DNA of 64,000 nt from the NCBI RefSeq assembly GCF_000308875.1, contig NZ_BAGL01000002.1:248001-312000 (forward strand). Reading direction: 5' to 3'. Below are positions 9,289 through 17,614 of this stretch, one piece after another. Below the pieces are notes generated by a model, which saw only the letters and a list, made by a program, of their open reading frames with translations, was not told the DNA's origin and searched no databases. The translations under genes were made by a program, and so were the position numbers. Position 1 is the stretch's first letter; every line of letters begins with the position of its first letter. The stretch is from Nocardia transvalensis NBRC 15921 (lineage in GTDB: Bacteria > Actinomycetota > Actinomycetes > Mycobacteriales > Mycobacteriaceae).

Positions 9289-10755
9289 TCAGCCCCCCTG
9301 CAATCCGGCGTCGAGGACCGCCCGGGCGATGGGCGCGGCGACCGATCCGCCGGTCGCGGCCAGTGCCCGGTCCCCGCCGTTCTCCACGATGACCGCGATC
9401 GCGATCTTCGGATTCTGCGCTGGGGCGAAGGCCGTGTACCAGGCATGCGGCGGGGTGTTGCGCGGATCGTTGCCGTGTTCGGCCGTCCCGGTCTTGGACG
9501 CGATCTGGTACGGGCGTGGCTGGGTCCCTCCGGCGGTGTTCTTCTCGGACGCGATCATCAGGTTGGTCAGCTCCGTCGCCACCGGGGCGCTGATCGCCTG
9601 CCCGACCGAGACCGGTTTGGTCTTGGACAGCTCGCTCAGGTCGGGGCCCTGCAACTGGTCGACCAGGTGCGGATCCATGCGCACACCCCCGTTGGCGACG
9701 GTGGCCGCGATGACCGCGTCGTCGAGCGGGGTCAGCGCCACGTCGCGCTGGCCGATGCTGCTCTGCGCGAGGGACGGGTTGTCGGGAATGGTGCCGACCG
9801 TGCTGTCTGCCCACTGGATCGGTATACCCGCGTGCGCGCCGATACCGAACGCGGCCGCCTCGTCCTTCAGCTTCGCGGCGCCCACCTTCATCCCGATCTC
9901 GGCGAAGGCGGTGTTGCACGACAGCCGGAACGCGTCGTACATCGACGCCGTGGAACCGCCGCCGCAGGTCGACCCGTTGTAGTTCTCCAGCGTGGTGCTG
10001 GTGCCGGGCAGCGTGATGTTCGGCGCGGCGGTGAACTGGTCCTCGGGCTTGATACCCATCGACAGCGCGGCCGCGGTGGTGACGATCTTGAACGTCGAAC
10101 CGGGCGGATAGGTCTGGGAGACAGCCCGATTGAGCATCGGCTGGCGCTCGTCGGCCGACAGCGACTCCCACGCCTGGGTGCTCTTGGCGCCGTCGTGGCC
10201 GGAGAGCTGGTTGGGGTCGTAGCTGGGCGTGGACACCATGGTCAGGATGCGGCCGGTGCTGGGCTCGACCGCCACCACCGATCCGGTGTAGCCCTTGGCG
10301 GTCAGCTGCTCGTAGGCGACCTGCTGCATCACCGGGTTGATCGTGGTGACCACGTTGCCGCCGCGGGGGTCGCGGCCGGAGATCATGTCGACCAGCCGCC
10401 GCCCGAACAGCGCGCTGTCGGACCCGTTGAGCACCGAATCCTCGGCGCGCTCGAGCCCGGTGCTGCCGTACTGCATCGAGTAGAAGCCGGTGACGGGGGC
10501 GTAGGCGGCCGGGTCGGTGGGGTAGGTGCGCAGGTACTTGTAGCGGTCGTCGGTGGCGATCGAACTCGCCAGGACGGCGCCCCCGCCGGAGATCTGGCCG
10601 CGCTGGCGGGAGTACTCGTCGAGCAGCACCCGCGAGTTGCGCGGATCGTTGCGCAGGCTGTCGGCCTTGATCACCTGGACGTAGGTGGCGTTGGCCAGGA
10701 GCGCGACGATCATGATCATCACGGCCATGGCGACGCGACGCAGGGGAGTGTTCAC
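9289..10755 (-). CDS. pbpA: Penicillin-binding protein A (class B transpeptidase)
   Basis: 488-residue transpeptidase cross-linking peptidoglycan at the septum or pole, paired with RodA. N-terminal signal anchor MAVMIMIVALLANATYVQVI (about 10-29), a dimerisation domain, then the penicillin-binding domain with the active-site PPGSTFKIV (SxxK), SCN in RLSCNTAF and KTGTAEH. GTG 10755 was chosen: it overlaps the rodA stop by 4 nt, while longer upstream frames run through rodA. In mycobacteria PbpA is a PknB substrate, in keeping with the operon. Confidence 0.96.
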   Translation of the reverse strand: MNTPLRRVAMAVMIMIVALLANATYVQVIKADSLRNDPRNSRVLLDEYSRQRGQISGGGAVLASSIATDDRYKYLRTYPTDPAAYAPVTGFYSMQYGSTGLERAEDSVLNGSDSALFGRRLVDMISGRDPRGGNVVTTINPVMQQVAYEQLTAKGYTGSVVAVEPSTGRILTMVSTPSYDPNQLSGHDGAKSTQAWESLSADERQPMLNRAVSQTYPPGSTFKIVTTAAALSMGIKPEDQFTAAPNITLPGTSTTLENYNGSTCGGGSTASMYDAFRLSCNTAFAEIGMKVGAAKLKDEAAAFGIGAHAGIPIQWADSTVGTIPDNPSLAQSSIGQRDVALTPLDDAVIAATVANGGVRMDPHLVDQLQGPDLSELSKTKPVSVGQAISAPVATELTNLMIASEKNTAGGTQPRPYQIASKTGTAEHGNDPRNTPPHAWYTAFAPAQNPKIAIAVIVENGGDRALAATGGSVAAPIARAVLDAGLQGG

Positions 10756-12221
10756 ACCGCTTCTCCTTTCGACCGGATGAGTTCGGTTTGCGCGTCGGCG
10801 ATCGGGGCCTGCTGTTCGCGGCGGCGGGCCGGGGCCGGCGACCGGGCGGCGTCGGAGATCTTCACCAGCAGGGCCAGCAGCGCGTAGTTGGCCAGCAGGG
10901 ACGAACCGCCGTAGGAGACGAACGGGGTGGTGAGGCCGGTCAGCGGGATCAGCTTGGTGACGCCGCCGACCACTACGAACACCTGGACCGCGATGGTGAA
11001 CGACAGCCCGGCGGCCAGCAGCTTGCCGAAGCTGTCGCGCACCGCGAGCGCCGTGCGCAGCCCGCGCACCACGAAGATCGCGAACAGCATCAGCACCGCG
11101 GCCAGGCCGATCAGCCCGAGTTCCTCGCCGATGGTGGCGACGATGAAGTCGGTCTTGGCGAAGGGCACCTGCGAGGGGCGCCCGCTGCCCAGCCCGGTGC
11201 CCGCCACGCCGCCGGTGGCGAGGCCGAACAGCGACTGCGAGATCTGGTAGCCGGTGTTGTTGTAGTCGTCGAAGGGGTGCAGCCAGGTCTCCACCCGGAC
11301 CTGCACGTGCCCGAAGGCGTTGTAGGCGATGACGAATCCGAGCGCCAGCAGCAGCCCGCCGACGATCAGCCAGCCCACCCGCTCGGTGGCGATGTACAGC
11401 AGCGCCAGCACGGTCGCGAAGATCAGCAGCGAGGTGCCGAGGTCCTTCTCGAACACCAGCACGAGCAGGCACACCAGCCAGACGCCGATGATCGGGCCGA
11501 GGTCACGCGCCCGCGGCAGCTCCATGCCGAGCACGTGCCGCCCGGCGGCGGTGAACAGATCGCGCTTGGCCACCAGCACCGACGCGAAGAAGATGATCAG
11601 CAGGATCTTGCTGAATTCGCCCGGCTGCACGCTGAATCCGGGCAGCCGGATCCAGATCTTGGCGCCGTTGGTCTCGGAGAACGCGCTGGGCAGCAGCGCG
11701 GGGATGACCAGGGCGACGAGGCCGAGCAGCCCCAGGGTGTAGCTGTAGCGGGCGAGCGTGCGGTAGTCGCGCAGCAGCACCAGCAGCCCGACGAACAGCG
11801 CGATACCCAGCGCCGTCCACAGCACCTGGCTGTTGGCGTCGGGGGAGGGGATCGGCCAGGAGTTGTAGGCGGCGGTCTGCTCGTCGGCCAGATCGACGCG
11901 GTGGATCAGCACCAGCCCGATTCCGTTGAGCAGCGCGACGATCGGCAGCAGCAGGGGATCGGCGAACGGAGCGAAGCGGCGCACGGCCAGGTGCGCGACA
12001 CCGAACAGGGCCAGATAGGCCACCCCGAGTTTGACCAGGTCCCAGGTCAGCACCTGATCCTGGCTCGCCTCCACCAGCACCAGCGCCAGGGTGGTGATCG
12101 CGGCCGCACCGGCCAGGAGCAACGCCTCGGCGTTGCGCCGGGTGCTCGGTGGCGGCGCGGGAGCGAAGCCGCCCGGAGGGCTGGGGAAGGCCCCAGCCGA
12201 CGGCGGTGCCGGTGCGGACAT
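10752..12221 (-). CDS. rodA: SEDS-family peptidoglycan glycosyltransferase RodA
   Basis: 489-residue integral membrane glycosyltransferase polymerising lipid II. About twelve transmembrane segments are visible after a Pro-rich cytoplasmic tail. SEDS blocks include GFSVQPGEFSKILLI, LVFEKDLGTSLLI and GLTTPFVSYGGSS. ATG 12221 overlaps the pstP stop by one base (TGATG). Coupled to pbpA, the cognate transpeptidase. Confidence 0.96.
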   Translation of the reverse strand: MSAPAPPSAGAFPSPPGGFAPAPPPSTRRNAEALLLAGAAAITTLALVLVEASQDQVLTWDLVKLGVAYLALFGVAHLAVRRFAPFADPLLLPIVALLNGIGLVLIHRVDLADEQTAAYNSWPIPSPDANSQVLWTALGIALFVGLLVLLRDYRTLARYSYTLGLLGLVALVIPALLPSAFSETNGAKIWIRLPGFSVQPGEFSKILLIIFFASVLVAKRDLFTAAGRHVLGMELPRARDLGPIIGVWLVCLLVLVFEKDLGTSLLIFATVLALLYIATERVGWLIVGGLLLALGFVIAYNAFGHVQVRVETWLHPFDDYNNTGYQISQSLFGLATGGVAGTGLGSGRPSQVPFAKTDFIVATIGEELGLIGLAAVLMLFAIFVVRGLRTALAVRDSFGKLLAAGLSFTIAVQVFVVVGGVTKLIPLTGLTTPFVSYGGSSLLANYALLALLVKISDAARSPAPARRREQQAPIADAQTELIRSKGEAV

Positions 12222-13642
12222 CAGTCCGCCTTCCTGCAGTTCTCCCCCGGGGTCTGCGGCGTCGGCGCGGGGGTCGTCGGCGGGGCCGGCTGGTCCGTGT
12301 GTGCGGGAGCGTTGGTGGGATTGGCGCCGGTGTCGGCCGGGGGCGGCGGCGGTGCCGGGGCCGGGGGCGCGGGCTTCACGCACGGGGGCAGCAGCTCGGT
12401 GCTGGTGAGCTTCTCGAGCTGGCGGTGCGCGTCGGTGAAGGTGCCGGGCTGCAGGCCGTTGTTGACGACCTTGTCGCGGCCGGTCTCGCGGAGGTCGTCC
12501 ACGCGCAGCTGCTTGCACCCGGTCGGGAAGCCGGCGCCGGGACGCATCAGGGTGAGTTTGTTGTCGCGGTCGACGCAGGACAGCTGATCCACCTCGCGGA
12601 TCGAGTAGCCCAGCACCGACCCCGGCAGACCGCGCATGATCACCACGTTGCCGTTGTCGGCCCCGACGTAGTAATTGCTGCGAATCATCTTGTAGCCCAC
12701 GACGAGTCCGACCACGACCGCGACGATCAGCGCCAGCGCGAGCACGATCCAGCGCAGCTTGTGACTCTTGCGGGGGGCGGGCGGCTCCGCGGCCACGGGT
12801 GCCCGGCGGGGCGCGGCCCTCGGCGGGCGCATCGCCGCGGCGCGACCGGCGGCGGTGTTGGGCGGCGGGGCATCCTCGTCCTCACCGGACGCGGCGCCGG
12901 CCACGATCGGGTGGCTCTGGCCGTAGTCCAGATCGATGACGTCGGCGACGACGACGGTCACGTTGTCCGGGCCACCGCTGCGCAGCGCCAGCTCGATGAG
13001 CCGGTCGGCCGCTTCGTCGGTATTGCCCTCGCGCAGCGTGTTGGCCATCGTCTCGTCGCTGACCACATCCGAAAGGCCGTCGGAGCACAGGAGATAGCGA
13101 TCCCCGGCGCGGGCCTCCCGCATGGTCAGCGTGGGCTCGATCTCGTTGCCCGTCAGCGCCCGCATGATCAGTGACCGCTGCGGATGGGTGTGCGCCTGTT
13201 CGGGGGTGATGCGGCCCTCGTCCACCAGCGACTGCACGAAGGTGTCGTCGCGGGTGATCTGGGTGAGCTCACCGCCCCGGAGCATGTAGGCGCGCGAATC
13301 GCCGATGTGGGCCAGGCCGAGTTTCCTGCCCGCGAAGAGGATCGCGGTGAGGGTCGTGCCCATGCCGTCGAGTTCGGGCTCCTCCTCGACCTGGTCGGCG
13401 ATGGCGGCATTACCGTCGCGCACGGCTCGGTCGAGTTTGCCGAGCAGGTCGTCGCCCGGCTCGTCGTCGTCCAGGTGTGCCAGGGCGGCAATCATCAACT
13501 GGGACGCGACTTCACCGGCCGCGTGTCCACCCATGCCGTCGGCTAGGGCGAGCAGGCGTGCTCCGGCGTAGACGGAATCCTCGTTGTTGGCCCGGACGAG
13601 ACCACGGTCGCTGCGCGCTGCGTAGCGGAGAACAAGAGTCAC
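12221..13642 (-). CDS. pstP: Serine/threonine phosphatase PstP (PP2C family)
   Basis: 473-residue Mn/Mg-dependent phosphatase reversing PknA/PknB phosphorylation. Catalytic domain about 1-235 with RSDRGLVRANNEDS, LADGMGGHAAGEVAS (metal-binding Asp/Gly), HIGDSRAYM, LLCSDGLSD and GGPDNVTVVVADV. One transmembrane helix follows (LRWIVLALALIVAVVVGLVVGY, about 300-321), then an extracellular domain with a Pro-rich tail. GTG 13642 overlaps the fhaB stop (GTGA). Confidence 0.96.
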   Translation of the reverse strand: MTLVLRYAARSDRGLVRANNEDSVYAGARLLALADGMGGHAAGEVASQLMIAALAHLDDDEPGDDLLGKLDRAVRDGNAAIADQVEEEPELDGMGTTLTAILFAGRKLGLAHIGDSRAYMLRGGELTQITRDDTFVQSLVDEGRITPEQAHTHPQRSLIMRALTGNEIEPTLTMREARAGDRYLLCSDGLSDVVSDETMANTLREGNTDEAADRLIELALRSGGPDNVTVVVADVIDLDYGQSHPIVAGAASGEDEDAPPPNTAAGRAAAMRPPRAAPRRAPVAAEPPAPRKSHKLRWIVLALALIVAVVVGLVVGYKMIRSNYYVGADNGNVVIMRGLPGSVLGYSIREVDQLSCVDRDNKLTLMRPGAGFPTGCKQLRVDDLRETGRDKVVNNGLQPGTFTDAHRQLEKLTSTELLPPCVKPAPPAPAPPPPPADTGANPTNAPAHTDQPAPPTTPAPTPQTPGENCRKAD

Positions 13643-14106
13643 GATCGCAGCTCGATCACTGTCTTACCGACACGGACAGGGGTACCGAGTGAAACCCGGA
13701 CCGGGGTGGTGACCTTCGCTCGATCGAGGTAGGTCCCGTTGGTTGAGCCTAAGTCTTCCACGTACCAGTCCTCGCCGCGCGGCGAGAGCCGCGCATGCCT
13801 GGTCGACGCGTAGTCGTCGGTCAGAACGAGCGTGGAGTCGTCGGCACGGCCGATGAGCACCGGCTGCGTACCGAGCGTGATACGAGTGCCGGCGAGTGAA
13901 CCTTGAGTCACCACTAGATATTTGGCGCCCTTCTGGCCACGGCTGAAGGATGGCAGCACCGCGGAACCACGCGGGGCCCGGGGCTGGATCCGGATGCCGG
14001 ATGCCGCGTAGATATCGCTGCGCAGGGTGCGGAGCACCGCCCAGACGAACAGCCACAACAACAGCAGGAACCCCGCACGGGTCAGCTGCAGGATCAGTCC
14101 CTGCAC
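13639..14106 (-). CDS. fhaB: FHA domain protein FhaB (FipA)
   Basis: 155 residues: an N-terminal membrane helix (LILQLTRAGFLLLLWLFVWA) and a C-terminal phosphothreonine-binding FHA domain with IGRADDSTLVLTDDYASTRHARL and LGSTNGTYL. In mycobacteria FhaB bridges phosphorylated PknA targets and the divisome. GTG 14106 yields the usual length of 155; an upstream in-frame ATG (14157) adds an unlikely tail. A candidate -10 lies about 100 bp upstream, marking this as the first gene of the operon. Confidence 0.95.
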   Translation of the reverse strand: MQGLILQLTRAGFLLLLWLFVWAVLRTLRSDIYAASGIRIQPRAPRGSAVLPSFSRGQKGAKYLVVTQGSLAGTRITLGTQPVLIGRADDSTLVLTDDYASTRHARLSPRGEDWYVEDLGSTNGTYLDRAKVTTPVRVSLGTPVRVGKTVIELRS

Positions 14107-14205
14107 GGCGCTCCACCTCCTGTTCGACCAATGCCGTTGGTACGGTTCGACCCCCAACCGGCGTGCTGGTCAGCACGGCCCGGCTGCCGACCGAATGGTG
14201 GCAGC

Positions 14206-14211
14206 ATAATA
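14206..14211 (-). promoter_or_regulatory. Candidate -10 hexamer of the fhaB-pknB operon
   Basis: Read on the minus strand this is TATTAT within CCTATTATGC, about 100 bp upstream of the fhaB start in the 185-bp gap after fhaA. No clear -35 is seen. It is the only A/T-rich hexamer in the gap. Confidence 0.35.
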
Positions 14212-14291
14212 GGACCGACGACCGGTTGCGATCACGATACGACCGAGGTTTCCCGCGTCACACCGTGACCTGCATCGGCGAGCTTACGGGA

Positions 14292-15686
14292 TCAGACGAT
14301 CCGGATCAGGATCTCGGAATGCCCGGCGCGGATCACATCGCCGTCGGCCAGTTGCCAATCCTGTACCGGCGAGCCGTTGACCAGCGTTCCGTTGGTCGAT
14401 CCGAGGTCGGACAGCATCGCGACCTGGCCGTCCCAGCGGACCTCGATGTGGCGGCGCGAGACACCCGTATCCGGCAGGCGGAAATGCGCGTCCTGGCCGC
14501 GGCCGATGATGTTGCTGCCTTCTCGCAGCTGGTAGGTCCGGCCGCTGCCGTCGTCGAGCTGCAGGGTCGCCGAGAATCCGGAGCCGCCGCGCTGCTGGGG
14601 TTGCTGCGGCGCCGCGCCATACCCCTGCTGCTGCGGGGCGTATCCCGCGTCCGCGTACCCCTGCTGGCCGTAGCCGCCCTGCTCGTAGGCGCCCTGGTCG
14701 GCGTAGCCCTGCTCGTATCCGGCCGGGGCCTGCTGGCCGTAGCCCTGACCCGCGTAGCCCTGCTGGTCGTAGCCCGCCGGAGCCTGACCGTAGGCCTGCT
14801 GGCCGTAATCCTGGTTGGGGTACCCCTGCTGGCCGTACCCCTGGTCGTACCCCTGATCGGCGTACCCCTGGTCGTACCCGCCCTGCTGGCCGTAGCCCTG
14901 GTCCGCGTACCCCTGCTGGGCGTAGCCGCCCTGCTCGTATCCGGCCTGCTGGCCGTAGGCCGGATCGGCGTAGCCCGGCTGGCCGTAACCCGCGCCACCC
15001 TGCTGATAGTCGTAGCCGTTCTGATAGTCGGCGCCCTGATAGTCGCCGTAGGCCTGCTGCGACTCGGGGGCGGCGTAATCGCTGGCCGCGGGGTACTGCC
15101 CGCCGCGGCCGTAGTCGTAGCTCCCCGGACCGGGGCGGCCACCGGGCGGCGCGTACCCGCGGTTGCGTGGATCGGACTCCGCGGGCTCACGGCTGGGGTC
15201 GTAGCCTGAGTTCTGCGTCATGGGGCCAGCTCCTGGTTGCGGGTGTGCGGTTCGTTGTGCGGGTTGTCCAGGCCGGTCGGGCGGCCGCCGGTCCGGCGAG
15301 TTCCGGCGGCTCACGTCCGGGTCGACCCGGCCGCGAGTTCTGAACTGCCCGGTGTGCAGCGTAGGGGATGCCTGGAATTCGACGTGCACTTCGCCGTAGG
15401 TCTGCCAACCCTGCTCACGGATGTAGTCCTGCAGATGCCGGGCGAACGCACGGCTCGTGAGTTCGTGGTCCGCGGCGAGTTCTTGCAGGTCCGAGGTGTT
15501 GATGGTGATCACGTAGCTGTTGGGAGCCAGCAGGTGCCCACCGTCGAGTTCGGAGACCCGATCGGTGGCCTCGCGCTGTAGCGCCGCCTCCACCTCCTGC
15601 GGTACGACACTGCCACCGAAGACCCGAGCGAAGGCGTCACCGACAGCACCCTGTAGTCGGCGCTCGAAGCGTGACACGATCCCCAT
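14292..15686 (-). CDS. fhaA: FHA domain protein FhaA
   Basis: 464 residues. The N-terminal domain (about 1-115, DUF3662 type: [21 protein letters not shown]) is followed by a low-complexity linker of about 200 residues, in which about 160 residues repeat Y/G/Q/A/D motifs such as [13 protein letters not shown]-terminal FHA domain (about 373-464) carries [20 protein letters not shown] and [11 protein letters not shown]. In mycobacteria FhaA binds the PknB-phosphorylated pseudokinase of the MurJ homologue and dampens lipid II flipping. ATG 15686 follows an AGGGAGGG Shine-Dalgarno. The repeat-rich linker is much more extended than a plain spacer. Confidence 0.95.
   Translation of the reverse strand: MGIVSRFERRLQGAVGDAFARVFGGSVVPQEVEAALQREATDRVSELDGGHLLAPNSYVITINTSDLQELAADHELTSRAFARHLQDYIREQGWQTYGEVHVEFQASPTLHTGQFRTRGRVDPDVSRRNSPDRRPPDRPGQPAQRTAHPQPGAGPMTQNSGYDPSREPAESDPRNRGYAPPGGRPGPGSYDYGRGGQYPAASDYAAPESQQAYGDYQGADYQNGYDYQQGGAGYGQPGYADPAYGQQAGYEQGGYAQQGYADQGYGQQGGYDQGYADQGYDQGYGQQGYPNQDYGQQAYGQAPAGYDQQGYAGQGYGQQAPAGYEQGYADQGAYEQGGYGQQGYADAGYAPQQQGYGAAPQQPQQRGGSGFSATLQLDDGSGRTYQLREGSNIIGRGQDAHFRLPDTGVSRRHIEVRWDGQVAMLSDLGSTNGTLVNGSPVQDWQLADGDVIRAGHSEILIRIV
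14600..15090 (-). repeat. Degenerate in-frame tandem repeat coding the FhaA Tyr/Gly/Gln linker
   Basis: Nucleotide repeats built on CCCTGCTGGCCGTA-type units recur throughout, keeping the fhaA reading frame and coding [15 protein letters not shown] peptides. Such a tract can vary in length by slippage. Confidence 0.8.
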
Positions 15687-15894
15687 CCCGGCCCTCCCTT
15701 CGGTGCGCGCCTGTTCCTGTTCCTTCTCGCATAGTGCCCGACTGTCACCAATCCGCGACACGCCAATAGGGCGTGTCGTCGGACGGACACGGTCCTTGCA
15801 TGATATCCACGATCGTCCATACCTGTAACTCTCGGCGGTCCCGGGAAGTTCCCATCCGGCAATCGATGGGCTACAGGGTGGGTGACCAGGCGAT

Positions 15895-15922
15895 TTCATA
15901 TCGCGTAACGGTGCGTGATAAC
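15895..15922 (+). promoter_or_regulatory. Candidate promoter of tRNA-Leu
   Basis: TTCATA (15895-15900) and GATAAC (15917-15922) are separated by 16 bp and end 15 bp before the tRNA 5' end. Matches to the -35 consensus are only partial. Confidence 0.3.
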
Positions 15923-15937
15923 GTTTTCGAGTCGCTC

Positions 15938-16023
15938 GGGCGAGTGGCGGAATGGCAGACGCGCTGGCTTCAGGTGCCAGTGTCCTTCGGGACGTGGGGG
16001 TTCAAGTCCCCCTTCGCCCACCA
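15938..16023 (+). tRNA. tRNA-Leu (anticodon CAG)
   Basis: An 86-nt class II tRNA with encoded CCA. Acceptor stem GGGCGAG pairs with TTCGCCC. Anticodon stem CTGGC/GCCAG encloses the loop TTCAGGT with anticodon CAG at 15971-15973. There is a long variable arm (TGTCCTTCGGGACG), and the T-arm is GGGGG-TTCAAGT-CCCCC. It reads CUG codons. A tRNA-Leu occupies the same place after fhaA in mycobacteria. Confidence 0.97.
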
Positions 16024-16027
16024 CAGG

Positions 16028-16066
16028 CCGAGGGCCCGGATCCCACGATCCGGGCCCTCGGTCTTT
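16028..16066 (+). terminator. Rho-independent terminator after tRNA-Leu
   Basis: A perfect 15-bp stem (CCGAGGGCCCGGATC with its complement) around a 4-nt loop CCAC, followed by TCTTTG. It starts 5 nt after the tRNA CCA end. Confidence 0.9.
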
Positions 16067-16192
16067 GTGTATGGTCACAGACTTTCCGTGTACCCGATCT
16101 CACAGTGTGTACGGGAAATCACAGCGCACCTCCGCCGGCGGTATCCGGGACGCGCGGATTTCAGTCAACCGGGGTTTTCGATTCCGGCCGGC

Positions 16193-16855
16193 TCAGTTCT
16201 CCTGCGGCTGCGCCGAGAGGGGTATTCCCGTGTGATAGAAGCGGATCAAGCGGCCGATGCGGACACAGTGGTCGGCGCAGCGCTCGTAGTGATGGACCAG
16301 CAGGGCCAGATCGACGGCCATCGCGCTGCCGTGCGCCCACGCCGGATCCGACACCATCTGGAGGACCTGGTGCTGGAGTTCGGAGAGGCGATCGTCGCCG
16401 ACGATCGGATCCGGATCGGTCGAGGAGCCGTGCGCGGCGATGACACGGGTGGCGGACGCGGCGAAGTCGACGGCGATCTGCCCGATCCGGCCGAGCAGCG
16501 CCAGGATGTCCGGCGGCGCGACGGGCTCCGGATAGCGATGCACCACGCTGTCGGCGATGCGGCTGGTGAGCCATCCCATCCGGGACAGGTCGTCGGCGAT
16601 CTGCATGGCGCTGACCACGTGCCGCAGGTCGCGGGCGACCGGCGCCTCCAGGGCGAGCAGGAGCACCGCCCGGTTCTCGCATGCGCCGTGCAGACTCTGT
16701 AACTGCTCATCGATGGCGAAGACCTCGTAGGCGGCAGTCAGATTGGCCTCGGCCACCGCGACGGCGGTGCGCTCGGTCGCCTCGTGTGCCAGCTCCGACA
16801 GGCGGGCCAGCTCACCGGTCAGGGCCGCGAGCTCGGAGGAGAATTTCGTCCGCAC
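16193..16855 (-). CDS. PhoU-family phosphate signalling protein
   Basis: 220 residues of two tandem three-helix PhoU domains, full length for the family. It begins VRTKFSSELAALTGELARLSELAHEATERTAVAVAEANL with a central block ARDLRHVVSAMQIADDLSRMG, the usual metal-binding region ((E/D)xxx(D/E) type: DDLSRMG), and a second repeat ending LVHHYERCADHCVRIGRLI. PhoU proteins restrain phosphate-responsive signalling by the Pst system. No pst or phoR/phoP genes are adjacent, so this is an orphan copy. The start GTG 16855 is preceded by GAGAAG. Confidence 0.85.
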   Translation of the reverse strand: MRTKFSSELAALTGELARLSELAHEATERTAVAVAEANLTAAYEVFAIDEQLQSLHGACENRAVLLLALEAPVARDLRHVVSAMQIADDLSRMGWLTSRIADSVVHRYPEPVAPPDILALLGRIGQIAVDFAASATRVIAAHGSSTDPDPIVGDDRLSELQHQVLQMVSDPAWAHGSAMAVDLALLVHHYERCADHCVRIGRLIRFYHTGIPLSAQPQEN

Positions 16856-17138
16856 GGTGGCTATCTTCTCTGGTCGCCTCCGGACGTGCAGCCGTATGGC
16901 CCCTAAAGCCCTCGAGCGCCGGGCCCGGTAGGCGGCGTGTCGATCTCGGTGTGGCGGCCGTATTCCACGTCTCGGTCCGATGCCGGGGTGTGATCTTCGC
17001 CGCACTCGAGGGGTCGCTCAGGGGCGCGAGAGCCTACTACGGGAGGGTTGCGGGCGCAGCCGATCTAGATCGAAACCGCGATTACGGCCCGCGAAACTGG
17101 CTCGTATCCGTGGAATCTGCCTCAATACAAGATGTCCA

Positions 17139-17201
17139 TCAAGCAATCTTCGGAAGTAACAGACCTTGAGTTTGTTTACCTTTCGGCAACTGAACAGTCA
17201 C
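17139..17201 (-). CDS. Possible 20-residue small peptide
   Basis: GTG 17201 to TGA encodes VTVQLPKGKQTQGLLLPKIA, preceded by AGGAGAAGGA, a strong Shine-Dalgarno ending about 6 nt before the GTG. Codons are unusually A/T-rich (AAA, CAA, TTA) compared with all neighbours, so it may be foreign, a leader peptide or chance. Confidence 0.25.
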   Translation of the reverse strand: MTVQLPKGKQTQGLLLPKIA

Positions 17202-17513
17202 CCGCTGTCCTTCTCCTGAATACGCAGCTCGTGCCCTATGTGAGGGTGGTGCGGATCGCCCGTATCGCACCATCCGGCAAACGCTGAAAGGTGCCATTCG
17301 GACACAGCGGAAGCCGGGTAATCGGGCGAAGGGGAGGACCCGGGCCGGGTCCCGGCACCCGATCCGGGAACCGTCCGCGCGACGGACGCTGAAAATTAGC
17401 GAATCGACCCCAGCCACCCTGTCGGGGCATCGTTTTCGAGCTGTGACTTATACGCCCGGACAACGCGTCGCTGGTTGCGTAGCGATAACGATTGTGTAGA
17501 GTTGACGGTAACG

Positions 17514-17547
17514 CTGGCCGCAGCTGAGCCGGACTCGCTGCGGCCAG
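17514..17547. terminator. Long inverted repeat, terminator-like
   Basis: CTGGCCGCAGC (17514-17524) and its exact complement (17537-17547) surround a 12-nt loop. On the plus strand it is followed by TGGATCTCAATTTT. It may end transcription of the upstream minus-strand gene or form part of a small RNA. Confidence 0.5.
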
Positions 17548-17614
17548 TGGATCTCAATTTTCCCGTCTAGATCATCATCGACGGACGCTCTCTCCGCAAT
17601 CGGATTTTCCGACC

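Larger units (their letters stand above)
16856..17614. other. 759-bp intergenic region, partly A/T-rich
   Basis: Lies between phoU-like and spoIIM-like genes, both on the minus strand. It contains a lower-GC stretch (about 17090-17200), a possible 20-codon minus-strand ORF with a strong Shine-Dalgarno (17139-17201) and a long hairpin (17514-17547). No full-length gene is supported. Confidence 0.6.

Noticed and set aside
15938..16023. Integration site of a genomic island at tRNA-Leu
   Set aside because: No integrase, no repeated 3' tRNA segment and no change of gene type downstream.
16075..16124. TCACAG repeated three times (16075, 16100, 16119) as an MtrA-like site
   Set aside because: Spacings of 25 and 19 bp are irregular and the site lies between convergent transcription units.
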